Shown here: positions 6,575 through 13,715 of the stretch, piece after piece
How the letters are laid out: every line of letters starts with the position of its first letter
How positions within the stretch are numbered: position 1 is the first letter of the stretch
Origin: RGIG6353 sp045535585
Lineage (GTDB): Bacteria; Bacillota; Clostridia; Oscillospirales; SIG627
DNA: 23,770 nucleotides
Assembly (NCBI GenBank): GCA_045535585.1
Contig: JAZSLY010000177.1
Span: 1-23,770 of the forward strand
Direction of reading: 5' to 3'
Notes under the pieces: model-generated
What the model was told of the DNA's origin: nothing
Database searches by the model: none
The model's input: the letters and a program-made list of their open reading frames with translations, nothing else
Position numbers and translations under genes: made by a program

Positions 6575-7438
6575 CTACCTCAATTTAACAGTTTCGCCCG
6601 ACATTATCATAATCGGGACTTCGTTTACACCGGGACATGTTGAAACCCATATATCGAGAGACGTGGGGTTATAAACGAAGGAGGAGTCCATAGAAAATAC
6701 AAGTGAGCGGTAGGCGTTAGTGTACTCAACTATTTCACCGAGGGGCGCGTACCACACGTTGTCGTGACCGCCCATTTTTTCAAGAAAATCTTCTATAAGT
6801 GACCAGTTATCGCACTTTTCAAATTCGTAGCTATGCCCCCATACCGTGAAAAGATATGGAGAACGGTAAAAGGACCTTGGAGTATCAAAGAAGCGCTCGT
6901 AAAGCTCGTCAAGATTTCCGCTGTGGTGAGTGGTGGGGTAATAGTTAAGCCAATCCTCAGGGATGACGAAATCCCCCGTTCCCTTTACGTGTCTTGAATA
7001 AATTATTCCGCAGGAGCGCAAAAGCTCTGCCGTCTTACTGTTGTAGCTTCCGTTAGCAAGGGCGTGTCCCAGCACCCTCTTTGAAAACATTTTTTCAAAG
7101 ACCTCTCTGTCGGAAATAATATCATACAAAACGGCGGTGTCGGGCATATCCTTGAAAAATGAATGTGTCCTTGAGTGAGTAGCCACCTCGAAGTCACCAA
7201 AATATTCTGCAATCTGCGGTAGTGAAAGGCGTGCAAAGGGCTTTGCGTCAAGGGGAGCGTTATCCGCAGGGTCGGCTGATACGCCTGAATTTACGTTAAA
7301 CGTTCCCTTAATACCGTTTTTTCTCATAATTTCCATAAGTCTCAGGTCAGTATTCACGGCATCGTCGTAGCTTAAAGTAAACGCTCTGAACTTGCCCTCG
7401 GGAAATCTCATAAAACAAAAATTTCTTTCCATATGCAT
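6575..7438 (-). CDS. Polysaccharide deacetylase family protein
   Basis: A protein of 287 residues with the NodB-type deacetylase fold. FTLSYDDAV (about 20-28) matches the catalytic TFDDG motif, with Asp25 and Asp26. ATHSRTHSF (about 86-94) gives the H-x3-H metal pair, His88 and His92. Later motifs include GHALANGSYN and the VWYAPLGEIVEY segment near the end. Family members remove acetyl groups from peptidoglycan or other N-acetyl sugars, or act on small amides. There is no signal peptide, so the substrate may be cytoplasmic. The start at 7438 is supported by GAGGTG 7 nt upstream. It lies between the SpoIID-like gene (22-nt gap) and araB (10-nt gap), so co-transcription is likely. The exact substrate is unknown. 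Confidence 0.85.
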   Translation of the reverse strand: MHMERNFCFMRFPEGKFRAFTLSYDDAVNTDLRLMEIMRKNGIKGTFNVNSGVSADPADNAPLDAKPFARLSLPQIAEYFGDFEVATHSRTHSFFKDMPDTAVLYDIISDREVFEKMFSKRVLGHALANGSYNSKTAELLRSCGIIYSRHVKGTGDFVIPEDWLNYYPTTHHSGNLDELYERFFDTPRSFYRSPYLFTVWGHSYEFEKCDNWSLIEDFLEKMGGHDNVWYAPLGEIVEYTNAYRSLVFSMDSSFVYNPTSLDIWVSTCPGVNEVPIMIMSGETVKLR

Positions 7439-7460
7439 TTTTCTGCACCTCGTCTGTCAA

Positions 7461-9692
7461 TTAAGTAGCGGAAAAGGAGGGTACTCTTTGAGAAGCTTCC
7501 CCGTCGGTGTCGTCCTCCGTCCCGTCCTCTTTATCCTCTTCTGTAACGGTGTCGTCCTCTGCAATCTCTTGTATCGGCTCACCGCTTTCTATATCACGGG
7601 AAAGGTCTGTAATGCTGGCAAGATAGGTGCCCGGGAAGAAGAATTTTACTATCTCCTGCCACTTGTAGCCCTCATCTGCCATATCCTTTGCACCGTACTG
7701 GCTGAGTCCCACGCCGTGTCCCCAGCCCTTGCCCGAGATGATATACTTGTCACCCAAATTCATTTCAAGGGGAGCTATCTCGCCGTTTCCGCTGATAACG
7801 AGAGGGGTGTCACCCGATGCTATGGCAAGGGTGCTCATACGAGGGTTGCCGGCTGCGTCTGTGGTAACCACGTTGTAGGGGTCGATAGTCATAACGTCGC
7901 CGTTATTCACGGTTATCTCGGCACTCTTTCCTATGGTAAGGTAGGGACTCTTGGCGTATTTGGTCAGTATGCTTCTAATATTATCGCACTTGGTAAAGGT
8001 AGACACCACACCCGACTCGTCGATGATTTCAAGCTCGTAGGCATAGCCTGCGTCGGTGTATTTGGAGACCCTTATGGATTTTATGGGTGCTTTTACGTAT
8101 TTTTTTACGGTGGAGTTATTCTGCACGTATTCAAAAAGCTCCTTTTCGTCCACCTCGAATTTCCATATTCCGTTGGTGTAGTTCCAATACTTTTCGCTTG
8201 GCACCTCTTGAGATACAAGATAAGGATATCCCGTTCCGCCCCACACAAGCTCGCAGGACTCGGTAACACCGCCCGAAATTGCGTGGTAGAAGGTCTGGCA
8301 AATCTCCGAATCGTGGGCAAGCACCACGTCCTTGGTAACGTCTACGGCGGCATCCGTTCTTACGGTGGAGCGGTTTCTTCCGCGGTACGCCTGACAGTGC
8401 GTTTCGTCACACATATCAAAGTCCTGATTTTTATGTGACCTGCCAAGCATTGAAAGGGTATACGAGCGCACGATGATAGAAAACGCCTTCAGGCACTCGT
8501 CAGGCCATGACGCCATAATTTCGTAGGGAAGAACGCTTTTTATGTAATCCTCAATATCGAGGATGTTCACAAGGTACATTCCGTCGATGGTTGCCTTATA
8601 TTCAAAGGTTCCGTCATAGGTATTTCCCACGGCGGTCTTGATATAACGAACCCCCTCGCCGTCCTGCATAGGTCTGACAAGGAGCGGTTGGTCGGTGGTA
8701 TCGATTTTGAAAAGGATTTTTCCTCCGTTGGTTTCAATAACGCTGAGAGAGGTATTGTTGGGCACGCGGGGAACGAAATCCACGCCCAGAAGGTTTTTCA
8801 TATTCTCGCAATCGGCGGCAGAGGCGTCCTTGTTGGCGTAGGTGCCTACTGCAATATACGCTTCACCCTTCTGATATAGCGGGAACACGGGGGTGTCGTC
8901 CCCCAAAATATTACGGTAGCTCTCCATTGTCTCCTCAAGCTTGTGGTGGGGGACGGGAAGAGAGGTAATGCAATGATAGATTATGTGAGTGTTTCCGTTT
9001 GTTGTATGGTAGTAGAGCCCGTTTGAGTCCTGCTTTGCAGAGAAGTCACGCATAATGGTGACCTTCTTATCGGTCAGCGTGTAAAAAACGTACTCGCCCT
9101 GATACTTGGCATAGAGGGCAACGCCCTTTTCACCGCCCAGGTTGTGACTGAACGCAAGACAGTTATTAGAGCCGTAGATGTAATATATACCAACTCTTAT
9201 CGGTAATCCCACGTCGTCAATATGAGGCAAAAGAGACGTCACGTCAAGAACGGGCACCTCCTCCGGAACGTTCTCCGTATCTTCTATCGGCGTATCGGTG
9301 GGTGTGTCGGTGGGTGTATCTGTGGGAGTTTCCGTTGGTGTCTCCGTGGGAGTTTCCGTTGGTGTCTCCGTGGGCGTATCCGTTGGTGTTTCCGTTGGTG
9401 TCTCCGTGGGTGTCTCCGTGGGTGTCTCTGTGGGTGTATCTGTGGGTGTATCTGTGTTTTCCTCATCAGAAGAAAACTCTCCCGACGAACTTTCAGGTTT
9501 TTTTGGACCTAATGGTGACGGGAGAGTTTCGGCGGAGAGTAATTCTCCGCCGACGATGTTTTCTTGAATAGTCTCGGTTACGACGATTTCGCTCTCGGCA
9601 AGCGCCTCGATTGCAATAACCGCCAGACCAATAACCATAAGTATTGCCAAAATCAAGGCAATTACTCTTATAGCTTTTTTATTCTTGTACAA
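7461..9692 (-). CDS. Large SpoIID/LytB-domain protein with T(D/E)TP linker
   Basis: A protein of 743 residues, about twice the size of classic SpoIID. A membrane anchor or signal (about 9-32) is followed by a Thr-Pro linker of 14 tetrads (80-135), an unassigned domain (about 150-350), a SpoIID domain (about 360-690) and an acidic tail. The SpoIID part has VLPYEIMASWPDECLKAFSI with the likely catalytic Glu391, Cys428/His432/Cys433 in MCDETHCQAYRG as a possible zinc site, and GWGHGVGLSQYGA (656-668). SpoIID proteins are lytic transglycosylases that act on peptidoglycan stripped of stem peptides, notably during engulfment. The start codon is TTG (9690-9692), set by GAGGAG inside the upstream gene, which it overlaps by 14 bp. 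It may be an engulfment enzyme or a vegetative LytB-like paralogue; the size and linker favour the latter. Confidence 0.88.
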   Translation of the reverse strand: MYKNKKAIRVIALILAILMVIGLAVIAIEALAESEIVVTETIQENIVGGELLSAETLPSPLGPKKPESSSGEFSSDEENTDTPTDTPTETPTETPTETPTETPTDTPTETPTETPTETPTETPTDTPTDTPTDTPIEDTENVPEEVPVLDVTSLLPHIDDVGLPIRVGIYYIYGSNNCLAFSHNLGGEKGVALYAKYQGEYVFYTLTDKKVTIMRDFSAKQDSNGLYYHTTNGNTHIIYHCITSLPVPHHKLEETMESYRNILGDDTPVFPLYQKGEAYIAVGTYANKDASAADCENMKNLLGVDFVPRVPNNTSLSVIETNGGKILFKIDTTDQPLLVRPMQDGEGVRYIKTAVGNTYDGTFEYKATIDGMYLVNILDIEDYIKSVLPYEIMASWPDECLKAFSIIVRSYTLSMLGRSHKNQDFDMCDETHCQAYRGRNRSTVRTDAAVDVTKDVVLAHDSEICQTFYHAISGGVTESCELVWGGTGYPYLVSQEVPSEKYWNYTNGIWKFEVDEKELFEYVQNNSTVKKYVKAPIKSIRVSKYTDAGYAYELEIIDESGVVSTFTKCDNIRSILTKYAKSPYLTIGKSAEITVNNGDVMTIDPYNVVTTDAAGNPRMSTLAIASGDTPLVISGNGEIAPLEMNLGDKYIISGKGWGHGVGLSQYGAKDMADEGYKWQEIVKFFFPGTYLASITDLSRDIESGEPIQEIAEDDTVTEEDKEDGTEDDTDGEASQRVPSFSAT
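9288..9455 (-). repeat. 12-bp minisatellite encoding 14 T(D/E)TP tetrads
   Basis: Fourteen tandem 12-bp units encode residues 80-135 of the SpoIID-like protein. Most units read ACxGAxACxCCx on the coding strand, with synonymous changes at third positions and a D/E alternation. Because 12 is a multiple of 3, gain or loss of units keeps the frame. All plus-strand frames are open across it, which creates false ORFs. Confidence 0.95.
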
Positions 9693-10290
9693 TTTCGTAT
9701 TCTCCTCTCACCAGAATATATGCAACGCCACTTGTGGCGCAAATGCCTCTGCCATCGCTTCCACGGGGAATGATACAATAGTTGTTCTTCACGAGAGGGT
9801 CACCGTTATACAATTCAACAGACGCCGTCAAGTCTGCAACGCCCTGCTCTGCAAAGGGAGATATGGCGGTAGCTGTACCCGAGCGGAGAATAATCTCCGT
9901 AGACTCGGTGTCGGCACCCTTTGCCATAAGCTTCTGACCTTGTGAAAGGCTGACAACCATATATTTTAAAGCCGAAAGGTCAATTTCCTCGGCAGGAATC
10001 TCTTCCGTGGGGGTCTCGGTAGGTGTTTCGGGAGTCTCGGTGGGAGTTTCGGTGGGAGTCTCCGTCTCTTCCCCGTTCTCCTCTGCCGTCTTCTCCTCTG
10101 TGCGAAGGATTTCCAGCACGGCGTTTTTAACGTCCTCTGTAATTTTGGGGATAACGGTATTATTCAAATAACTCAGGGTTACGAGAGGGTCGCTGTTTGA
10201 AGCGCCTGCGGTAGTGCATACGAAGCCTGCCGACAGGGCTATTATAAGAGCCGTCACCGTAAGTCCCGTTATTAACTTCTTGTTTTTCAT
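9679..10290 (-). CDS. Secreted DPLVTLSY-type hypothetical protein
   Basis: A protein of 203 residues with a clear signal peptide (MKNKKLITGLTVTALIIALSAG, cleavage likely near residue 30). The mature part opens with SNSDPLVTLSYLNNTVIP, a motif I have seen at the mature N-terminus of uncharacterised clostridial exported proteins. A coiled, charged segment follows, then a short TETP-rich linker (about 77-96) and a compact C-terminal domain (about 103-203) containing GQKLMAKGADTESTEIILRSG. It is probably on or outside the membrane. The linker resembles that of the SpoIID-like protein encoded directly downstream, whose TTG start overlaps this gene by 14 bp. Function unknown; position suggests a partner in cell-wall work. 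Confidence 0.8.
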   Translation of the reverse strand: MKNKKLITGLTVTALIIALSAGFVCTTAGASNSDPLVTLSYLNNTVIPKITEDVKNAVLEILRTEEKTAEENGEETETPTETPTETPETPTETPTEEIPAEEIDLSALKYMVVSLSQGQKLMAKGADTESTEIILRSGTATAISPFAEQGVADLTASVELYNGDPLVKNNYCIIPRGSDGRGICATSGVAYILVRGEYEIVQE

Positions 10291-10308
10291 TTTGACCTCA
10301 TTATCTGT

Positions 10309-11304
10309 TTATTTAAAGTTGGTAATTCCCGTAGTATATTTCTTCACGGTAGTCATTGAGAAGGAAGGAATAGCACCTATTAAATCAAAGGTTTCGGTAA
10401 GGAAAACCTCTGTGCTGATGTTGGTTGAAATGGAATCCTTCAGCTTTACGAGAGCCTTAGCGGTATCAAGAACTGCCTCAAGATTACCCTCCTTAAAGCG
10501 CTTGGGAATTATTTTCGTCACCACGTCCTTGACGAAAGCCGACTGTCTTGTCAGACGGTCAGCGTCGGAGTCGCCCTTATATCTGAGCATATTGTATATA
10601 TCAATGCCCGAGGTTAGCTTGTCGCCCTTCTTAAAGCTTATATTAAATTTTTCAAGAGCCTCTCGCTCGTCCTGCTCTATGGTCTCGAAAACGTCGGTGC
10701 CTTCCTCGGCTTCGGGGGCATCTGCCACCTCGACGTAGACGTGCTCCATATCCTTGGGTACGACGTATGTATAATCACCGCTCTTGTTGAAGGCGTCAAA
10801 CGCCTCTATAAAGCCCTGAGCGGTCAGGGTTACGTAGTATTCTACCTTCAAGCCCGTTGATGCGTTGAACTTATCCAGCACGTACTGCATATCCTTGAAC
10901 TTGATAAGCTCACCTATGGGCAGGTTGAGATTGTTGGAGTCTCCGTGTCCCACGTAGACCTTGGTGTCCACGTTTATGGGATATATGGATACCTTGTTCA
11001 TTTCCTTGTTGACGTCGATAACCGCCATGGCGTCAAAGCCTATCATCTGTGTATCGTAGCCTGCAACAAGGAGAGTAAAGCTCTCGCCCTTCAGGCTCTC
11101 TGCGTCGGCAGGGGTAATTATTTCCACGTCGGGATTTTCTTCACCTACGTCCACGGTTTCGCCGTCGGGTGTTTTCTCCTCTTCGTCGTTATACGATAAG
11201 CCCGAAATGGCAAAGTATGCGGCAGTTCCGAACACCGCAAGGGATATCAGAAGAGCCAGCAGAAAACTGATTGTTGATACTTTAACTTGAGATAAAGATT
11301 TCAT
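10309..11304 (-). CDS. LytR-CpsA-Psr-like protein lacking key arginines
   Basis: A protein of 331 residues with one N-terminal membrane segment (about 9-35), an acidic linker and an extracellular domain with the LytR-CpsA-Psr layout: FTLLVAGYDT (76-85), DAMAVIDVNKEMNKVSIYPI (91-110), YYVTLTAQGFIEAFDAF (156-172) and MLRYKGDSDADRLTRQSAF (239-257). LCP enzymes attach glycopolymers such as teichoic acids to peptidoglycan from a lipid-linked precursor. The C-terminal arginines (Arg250, Arg253) are kept, but the RSDT and IPRDT arginines are replaced: GFDA at 89-92 and INVDT at 110-114. The protein may therefore be a binding-only relative or have altered chemistry. The start at 11304 has AAGGAA 5 nt upstream. 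The gaps to nrdR (15 nt) and to the next gene (18 nt) imply one operon. Confidence 0.7.
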   Translation of the reverse strand: MKSLSQVKVSTISFLLALLISLAVFGTAAYFAISGLSYNDEEEKTPDGETVDVGEENPDVEIITPADAESLKGESFTLLVAGYDTQMIGFDAMAVIDVNKEMNKVSIYPINVDTKVYVGHGDSNNLNLPIGELIKFKDMQYVLDKFNASTGLKVEYYVTLTAQGFIEAFDAFNKSGDYTYVVPKDMEHVYVEVADAPEAEEGTDVFETIEQDEREALEKFNISFKKGDKLTSGIDIYNMLRYKGDSDADRLTRQSAFVKDVVTKIIPKRFKEGNLEAVLDTAKALVKLKDSISTNISTEVFLTETFDLIGAIPSFSMTTVKKYTTGITNFK

Positions 11305-11319
11305 CGCAATTCCTTTCGA

Positions 11320-11772
11320 CTATTTTTTCAACAAAAGCTTCAATTCGTCCATAAAGGTATTTATGTCCTTGAACTGTCGGTAAACCGAGGCGAAGCGAAC
11401 GTACGCCACCTCGTCAATGTTCTTTAATTGCTCCATAACCAGCTCGCCTATATAGGTAGAGTTGACCTCTGCCTGAAGAGAGTTATTTATGGTTGCCTCA
11501 ATATCGGATACAGCCCTCTCAATTACAGCCATTGACACGGGTCTCTTCTCACAAGCCCTGATCATTCCGTTCATGATCTTGCTTCTGTCAAAGGCCTCTC
11601 TCGACTTATCCTTCTTAACCACCACGATGGGCATCACCTCAAGACGCTCGTAGGTGGTAAACCTTTTCTGACACGAAAGACACTCACGCCTGCGTCTTAT
11701 TGCCTCTCCCTCGTCTGTTGGACGGGAGTCAAGAACCTTACTTTCTTCAAAGCCACAATGAGGACATTTCAT
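11320..11772 (-). CDS. nrdR: NrdR, ribonucleotide reductase repressor
   Basis: A cytoplasmic regulator of 150 residues, the family's usual length. The N-terminal zinc ribbon has CPHC (Cys3, Cys6) and CLSC (Cys31, Cys34), followed by RFTTYERLE. The rest is an ATP-cone domain (about 49-139) with VVKKDKSREAFDRSKIMNGM. NrdR senses the ATP/dATP balance and represses ribonucleotide reductase genes by binding paired NrdR boxes. No nrd genes and no clear NrdR box were found here. It heads the minus-strand run that continues into envelope genes 15 nt later and is divergent from spoIVA. The SD AAGGTG and the promoter at 11809-11837 support the start at 11772. Confidence 0.97.
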   Translation of the reverse strand: MKCPHCGFEESKVLDSRPTDEGEAIRRRRECLSCQKRFTTYERLEVMPIVVVKKDKSREAFDRSKIMNGMIRACEKRPVSMAVIERAVSDIEATINNSLQAEVNSTYIGELVMEQLKNIDEVAYVRFASVYRQFKDINTFMDELKLLLKK

Positions 11773-11808
11773 ATAATCACCTTTTCATATGTAAAAAACT
11801 TATATGTA

Positions 11809-11837
11809 ATTATATCATATAAAAGACGATTTGAAAA
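11809..11837 (-). promoter_or_regulatory. Promoter for the nrdR operon
   Basis: On the minus strand, TTTTCA (11832-11837), a 17-nt spacer and a perfect TATAAT (11809-11814). The -35 matches consensus at 4 of 6 positions. TTACATAT occurs twice with a 15-bp period just downstream (11802-11809 and 11787-11794) and could be an operator, though it does not match the NrdR box consensus. Confidence 0.7.
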
Positions 11838-11917
11838 GCATATTTTCAAAAAAATATCTCATTTTTTGTAAATAATTGTTTTTTTATTCCCTGAATTTTG
11901 AAAAAGCGGAAATTGTT

Positions 11918-11946
11918 GCATATTTATTACATTCGACGCATAATCA
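11918..11946 (+). promoter_or_regulatory. Sigma-E-like promoter of spoIVA
   Basis: GCATATT (11918-11924) is a full match to the Bacillus sigma-E -35 consensus KMATATT. Fourteen nt later, CATAATCA (11939-11946) is a partial match to the -10 CATACAnT. spoIVA is sigma-E-dependent in Bacillus subtilis, which supports the call. Transcription would start near 11953, leaving a leader of about 22 nt before the ATG. Confidence 0.6.
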
Positions 11947-11975
11947 TTTACAAAAAAGATAGCGGAGGAATACAA

Positions 11976-13454
11976 ATGAATAATACAAAAATATACTCGG
12001 ATATTGAGGCGCGTACAAACGGCGACGTATATATCGGCGTGGTGGGTCCCGTAAGAGTAGGAAAGTCCACCTTCATCAAAAAATTTATGGAAACGCTGGT
12101 ACTGCCCGAAATAGAGAATGAAGGTGAACGGAAAAGAGCGCAGGACGAAATGCCTCAAAGTGCCGCAGGGGCAACCGTAATGACCACGGAGCCCAAATTC
12201 ATTCCCGAAAACTCCGTAAAAATCAAGGTGGGCGACAGCGTTTCGCTCAACGTGAAGATGATAGACTGTGTGGGCTACATAGTAGAGGGCGCCGAGGGGT
12301 TAACGGAGAACGGAGAAAAGCGAATGGTTATGACCCCTTGGTCAAGCGCCCCGCTACCCTTTGAAGCCGCAGCGGAGATAGGCACCCGTAAGGTTATCGA
12401 CGAGCACGCAACCATAGGAGTTATGGTGACGGGGGACGCAAGCTTCGGCTCGCTTTCAAAGGAAGCCTTAAAGGAGAGCGAAAGGAGAGTTATCGCCGAC
12501 CTGAAAGCATCGAAAAAGCCCTTTGTAATAGTGCTGAATTCGGCTCGCCCCGACAGCGACGAGAGCATAGAGGAGGCGCTGAATATGGAAAGGGAGTATT
12601 CTGCCCCCGTGGCTCTCGTTAACTGTACCGAAATGGGAGTGGAGGACATTGAGCACATATTGGAGCTTTGTCTCTTCGAGTTCCCCGTAACCGAGCTGAG
12701 AGTGAAAACTCCCGACTGGCTGACTGCCCTTGACGGTGGTGACGAATTGAAGAGCGCCGTGAAGGACGCTATGTATCAATGCGCCGCAAGCGTCACGTCG
12801 GTGGCGTCGCTTCATCAGGCGGTGGAGGCGCTGACGGAGAGTGAAGCCATAACGGGTGCGAGGGTGGTTTCCACCGATCTTGGAAGCGGCAGAAGCACCA
12901 TCGAGGTGTCGGTTGACGAGAATGCATTTTACAAGGCTCTCGGAAAGGCATCGGGTTACGAAATTTCAGGTAAAAAAGACCTTTTCAGCGTTATAAAGAG
13001 GCTTGGCGAATCAGGTAGACGTTACGAGAGGATAAAGGAGGCGCTGGACGCCGCCGAGGAGACGGGCTACGGCATCGTAGTTCCCGGCATCGACGACCTT
13101 GTTCTTGAAGAGCCCGAGATAATCAAGCAATCGGGAGGCTACGGAGTAAAGCTGAAGGCGTGCGCCGACTCGATACATATGATAAAGGCAAAGATAAAAA
13201 CCGAAATAAACCCAATAGTAGGCAGTGAAAAGCAATCGGAGGAAATGGTGAAGTTCCTTTTGAACGAGTTCCGCGAAAATCCACGCGCCCTTTGGGAGTC
13301 CAATATGTTCGGCAAGTCCTTATATTGCCTTGTGAACGAGGGGCTTAACTCCAAGCTTGAGCATATGCCTGCCGACGCGAGAAGCAAAATAGGAGAAACT
13401 CTCCAGAAGATAGTAAACGAGGGGTCAAACGGACTTATCTGCATCATCCTTTAG
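11976..13454 (+). CDS. spoIVA: SpoIVA, spore coat morphogenetic ATPase
   Basis: A protein of 492 residues, the same length as Bacillus subtilis SpoIVA. It hydrolyses ATP to polymerise into the basement layer of the spore coat on the forespore outer membrane, recruited there by SpoVM. NNTKIYSDIEARTNGDVYIG opens the protein. The Walker A motif GPVRVGKS is at 24-31, KMIDCVGY follows, and the conserved C-terminus LICIIL, important for localisation, is intact. The start at 11976 has GCGGAGG about 7 nt upstream; in-frame codons farther upstream (to 11898) overlap the sigma-E-like promoter. It is divergent from nrdR and ends before a strong hairpin at 13498-13533. It is the clearest sign that the organism forms endospores. 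Confidence 0.98.
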   Translation: MNNTKIYSDIEARTNGDVYIGVVGPVRVGKSTFIKKFMETLVLPEIENEGERKRAQDEMPQSAAGATVMTTEPKFIPENSVKIKVGDSVSLNVKMIDCVGYIVEGAEGLTENGEKRMVMTPWSSAPLPFEAAAEIGTRKVIDEHATIGVMVTGDASFGSLSKEALKESERRVIADLKASKKPFVIVLNSARPDSDESIEEALNMEREYSAPVALVNCTEMGVEDIEHILELCLFEFPVTELRVKTPDWLTALDGGDELKSAVKDAMYQCAASVTSVASLHQAVEALTESEAITGARVVSTDLGSGRSTIEVSVDENAFYKALGKASGYEISGKKDLFSVIKRLGESGRRYERIKEALDAAEETGYGIVVPGIDDLVLEEPEIIKQSGGYGVKLKACADSIHMIKAKIKTEINPIVGSEKQSEEMVKFLLNEFRENPRALWESNMFGKSLYCLVNEGLNSKLEHMPADARSKIGETLQKIVNEGSNGLICIIL

Positions 13455-13497
13455 ACCGAGAAAAGTGAATTTTGTTCCGTCGGGGTCGGTATCATTT

Positions 13498-13533
13498 GGG
13501 GCTGTAAAAACGCGTTAGAGTTTTTACAGCCCC
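13498..13533 (+). terminator. Hairpin after spoIVA, probable terminator
   Basis: GGGGCTGTAAAAAC and GTTTTTACAGCCCC form a perfect 14-bp stem with an 8-nt loop, 43 nt past the spoIVA stop codon. No T run follows on either strand, so it is not a classical intrinsic terminator. Its right flank (cagcccct....cttaagga) is shared with the hairpin at 1469-1502, so it may also mark one edge of the structured block that follows. Confidence 0.55.
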
Positions 13534-13555
13534 TGACTCTTAAGGAGATAGGAAA

Positions 13556-13715
13556 AAATGCTTCAGAATGAGCAAACCGAAGCTCGTCGCCGTACAATTG
13601 TACGGTACAAGCGGGGAATTTTTGCCGTGAAGCATTTCGCGAAACGAGCAAAAATTCAAGCCGTGCAGGAAGCGTAGCCGAGCAGTGTGCGAGGGTAAAG
13701 CTTATCGCTGTAGCG
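13556..13715. repeat. Block of interlocking inverted repeats
   Basis: A 160-bp stretch, less AT-rich than the flank that follows it. AAATGCTTCA (13556-13565) pairs with TGAAGCATTT (13628-13637). GAATTTTTGC (13616-13625) pairs with GCAAAAATTC (13648-13657). These two pairs interlock, giving a pseudoknot or two alternative folds. A 16-bp perfect palindrome, CCGTACAATTGTACGG, is at 13590-13605. Smaller pairs are GAGC/GCTC (13570-13585) and GCTTC/GAAGC (13560-13583). It could be a structured RNA, an extragenic mobile repeat, or a region folded around the small ORF 13558-13677. Confidence 0.5.
13558..13677 (+). CDS. Possible 39-residue basic small protein
   Basis: ATG at 13558 opens a 39-codon frame ending in TAG at 13675-13677, with AAGGAG 10 nt upstream. 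The predicted peptide is strongly basic (RRR near residues 10-12, RYKRG, KHFAKRAK) with an amphipathic look and no membrane segment. It lies wholly inside the inverted-repeat block, so the open frame may be accidental. No family was recognised. Confidence 0.3.
   Translation: MLQNEQTEARRRTIVRYKRGIFAVKHFAKRAKIQAVQEA

Noticed and set aside
7392..8438. Plus-strand 348-codon ORF
   Set aside because: It is antisense to the SpoIID-like gene, and its translation resembles no protein family.
9288..9455. Regular short repeats that might suggest a CRISPR array
   Set aside because: The unit is 12 bp, there are no unique spacers, and the tract is a coding linker.
9222..9571. Several overlapping plus-strand ORFs with GVSVGVSV-type or Trp/Val-rich repeats
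   Set aside because: They are reverse-strand readings of the T(D/E)TP minisatellite; no SD precedes them, and the minus-strand reading lies inside a protein with intact SpoIID motifs.
11787..11837. NrdR boxes in front of nrdR
   Set aside because: The AT-rich repeats do not match the known 16-bp palindromic box or its spacing.
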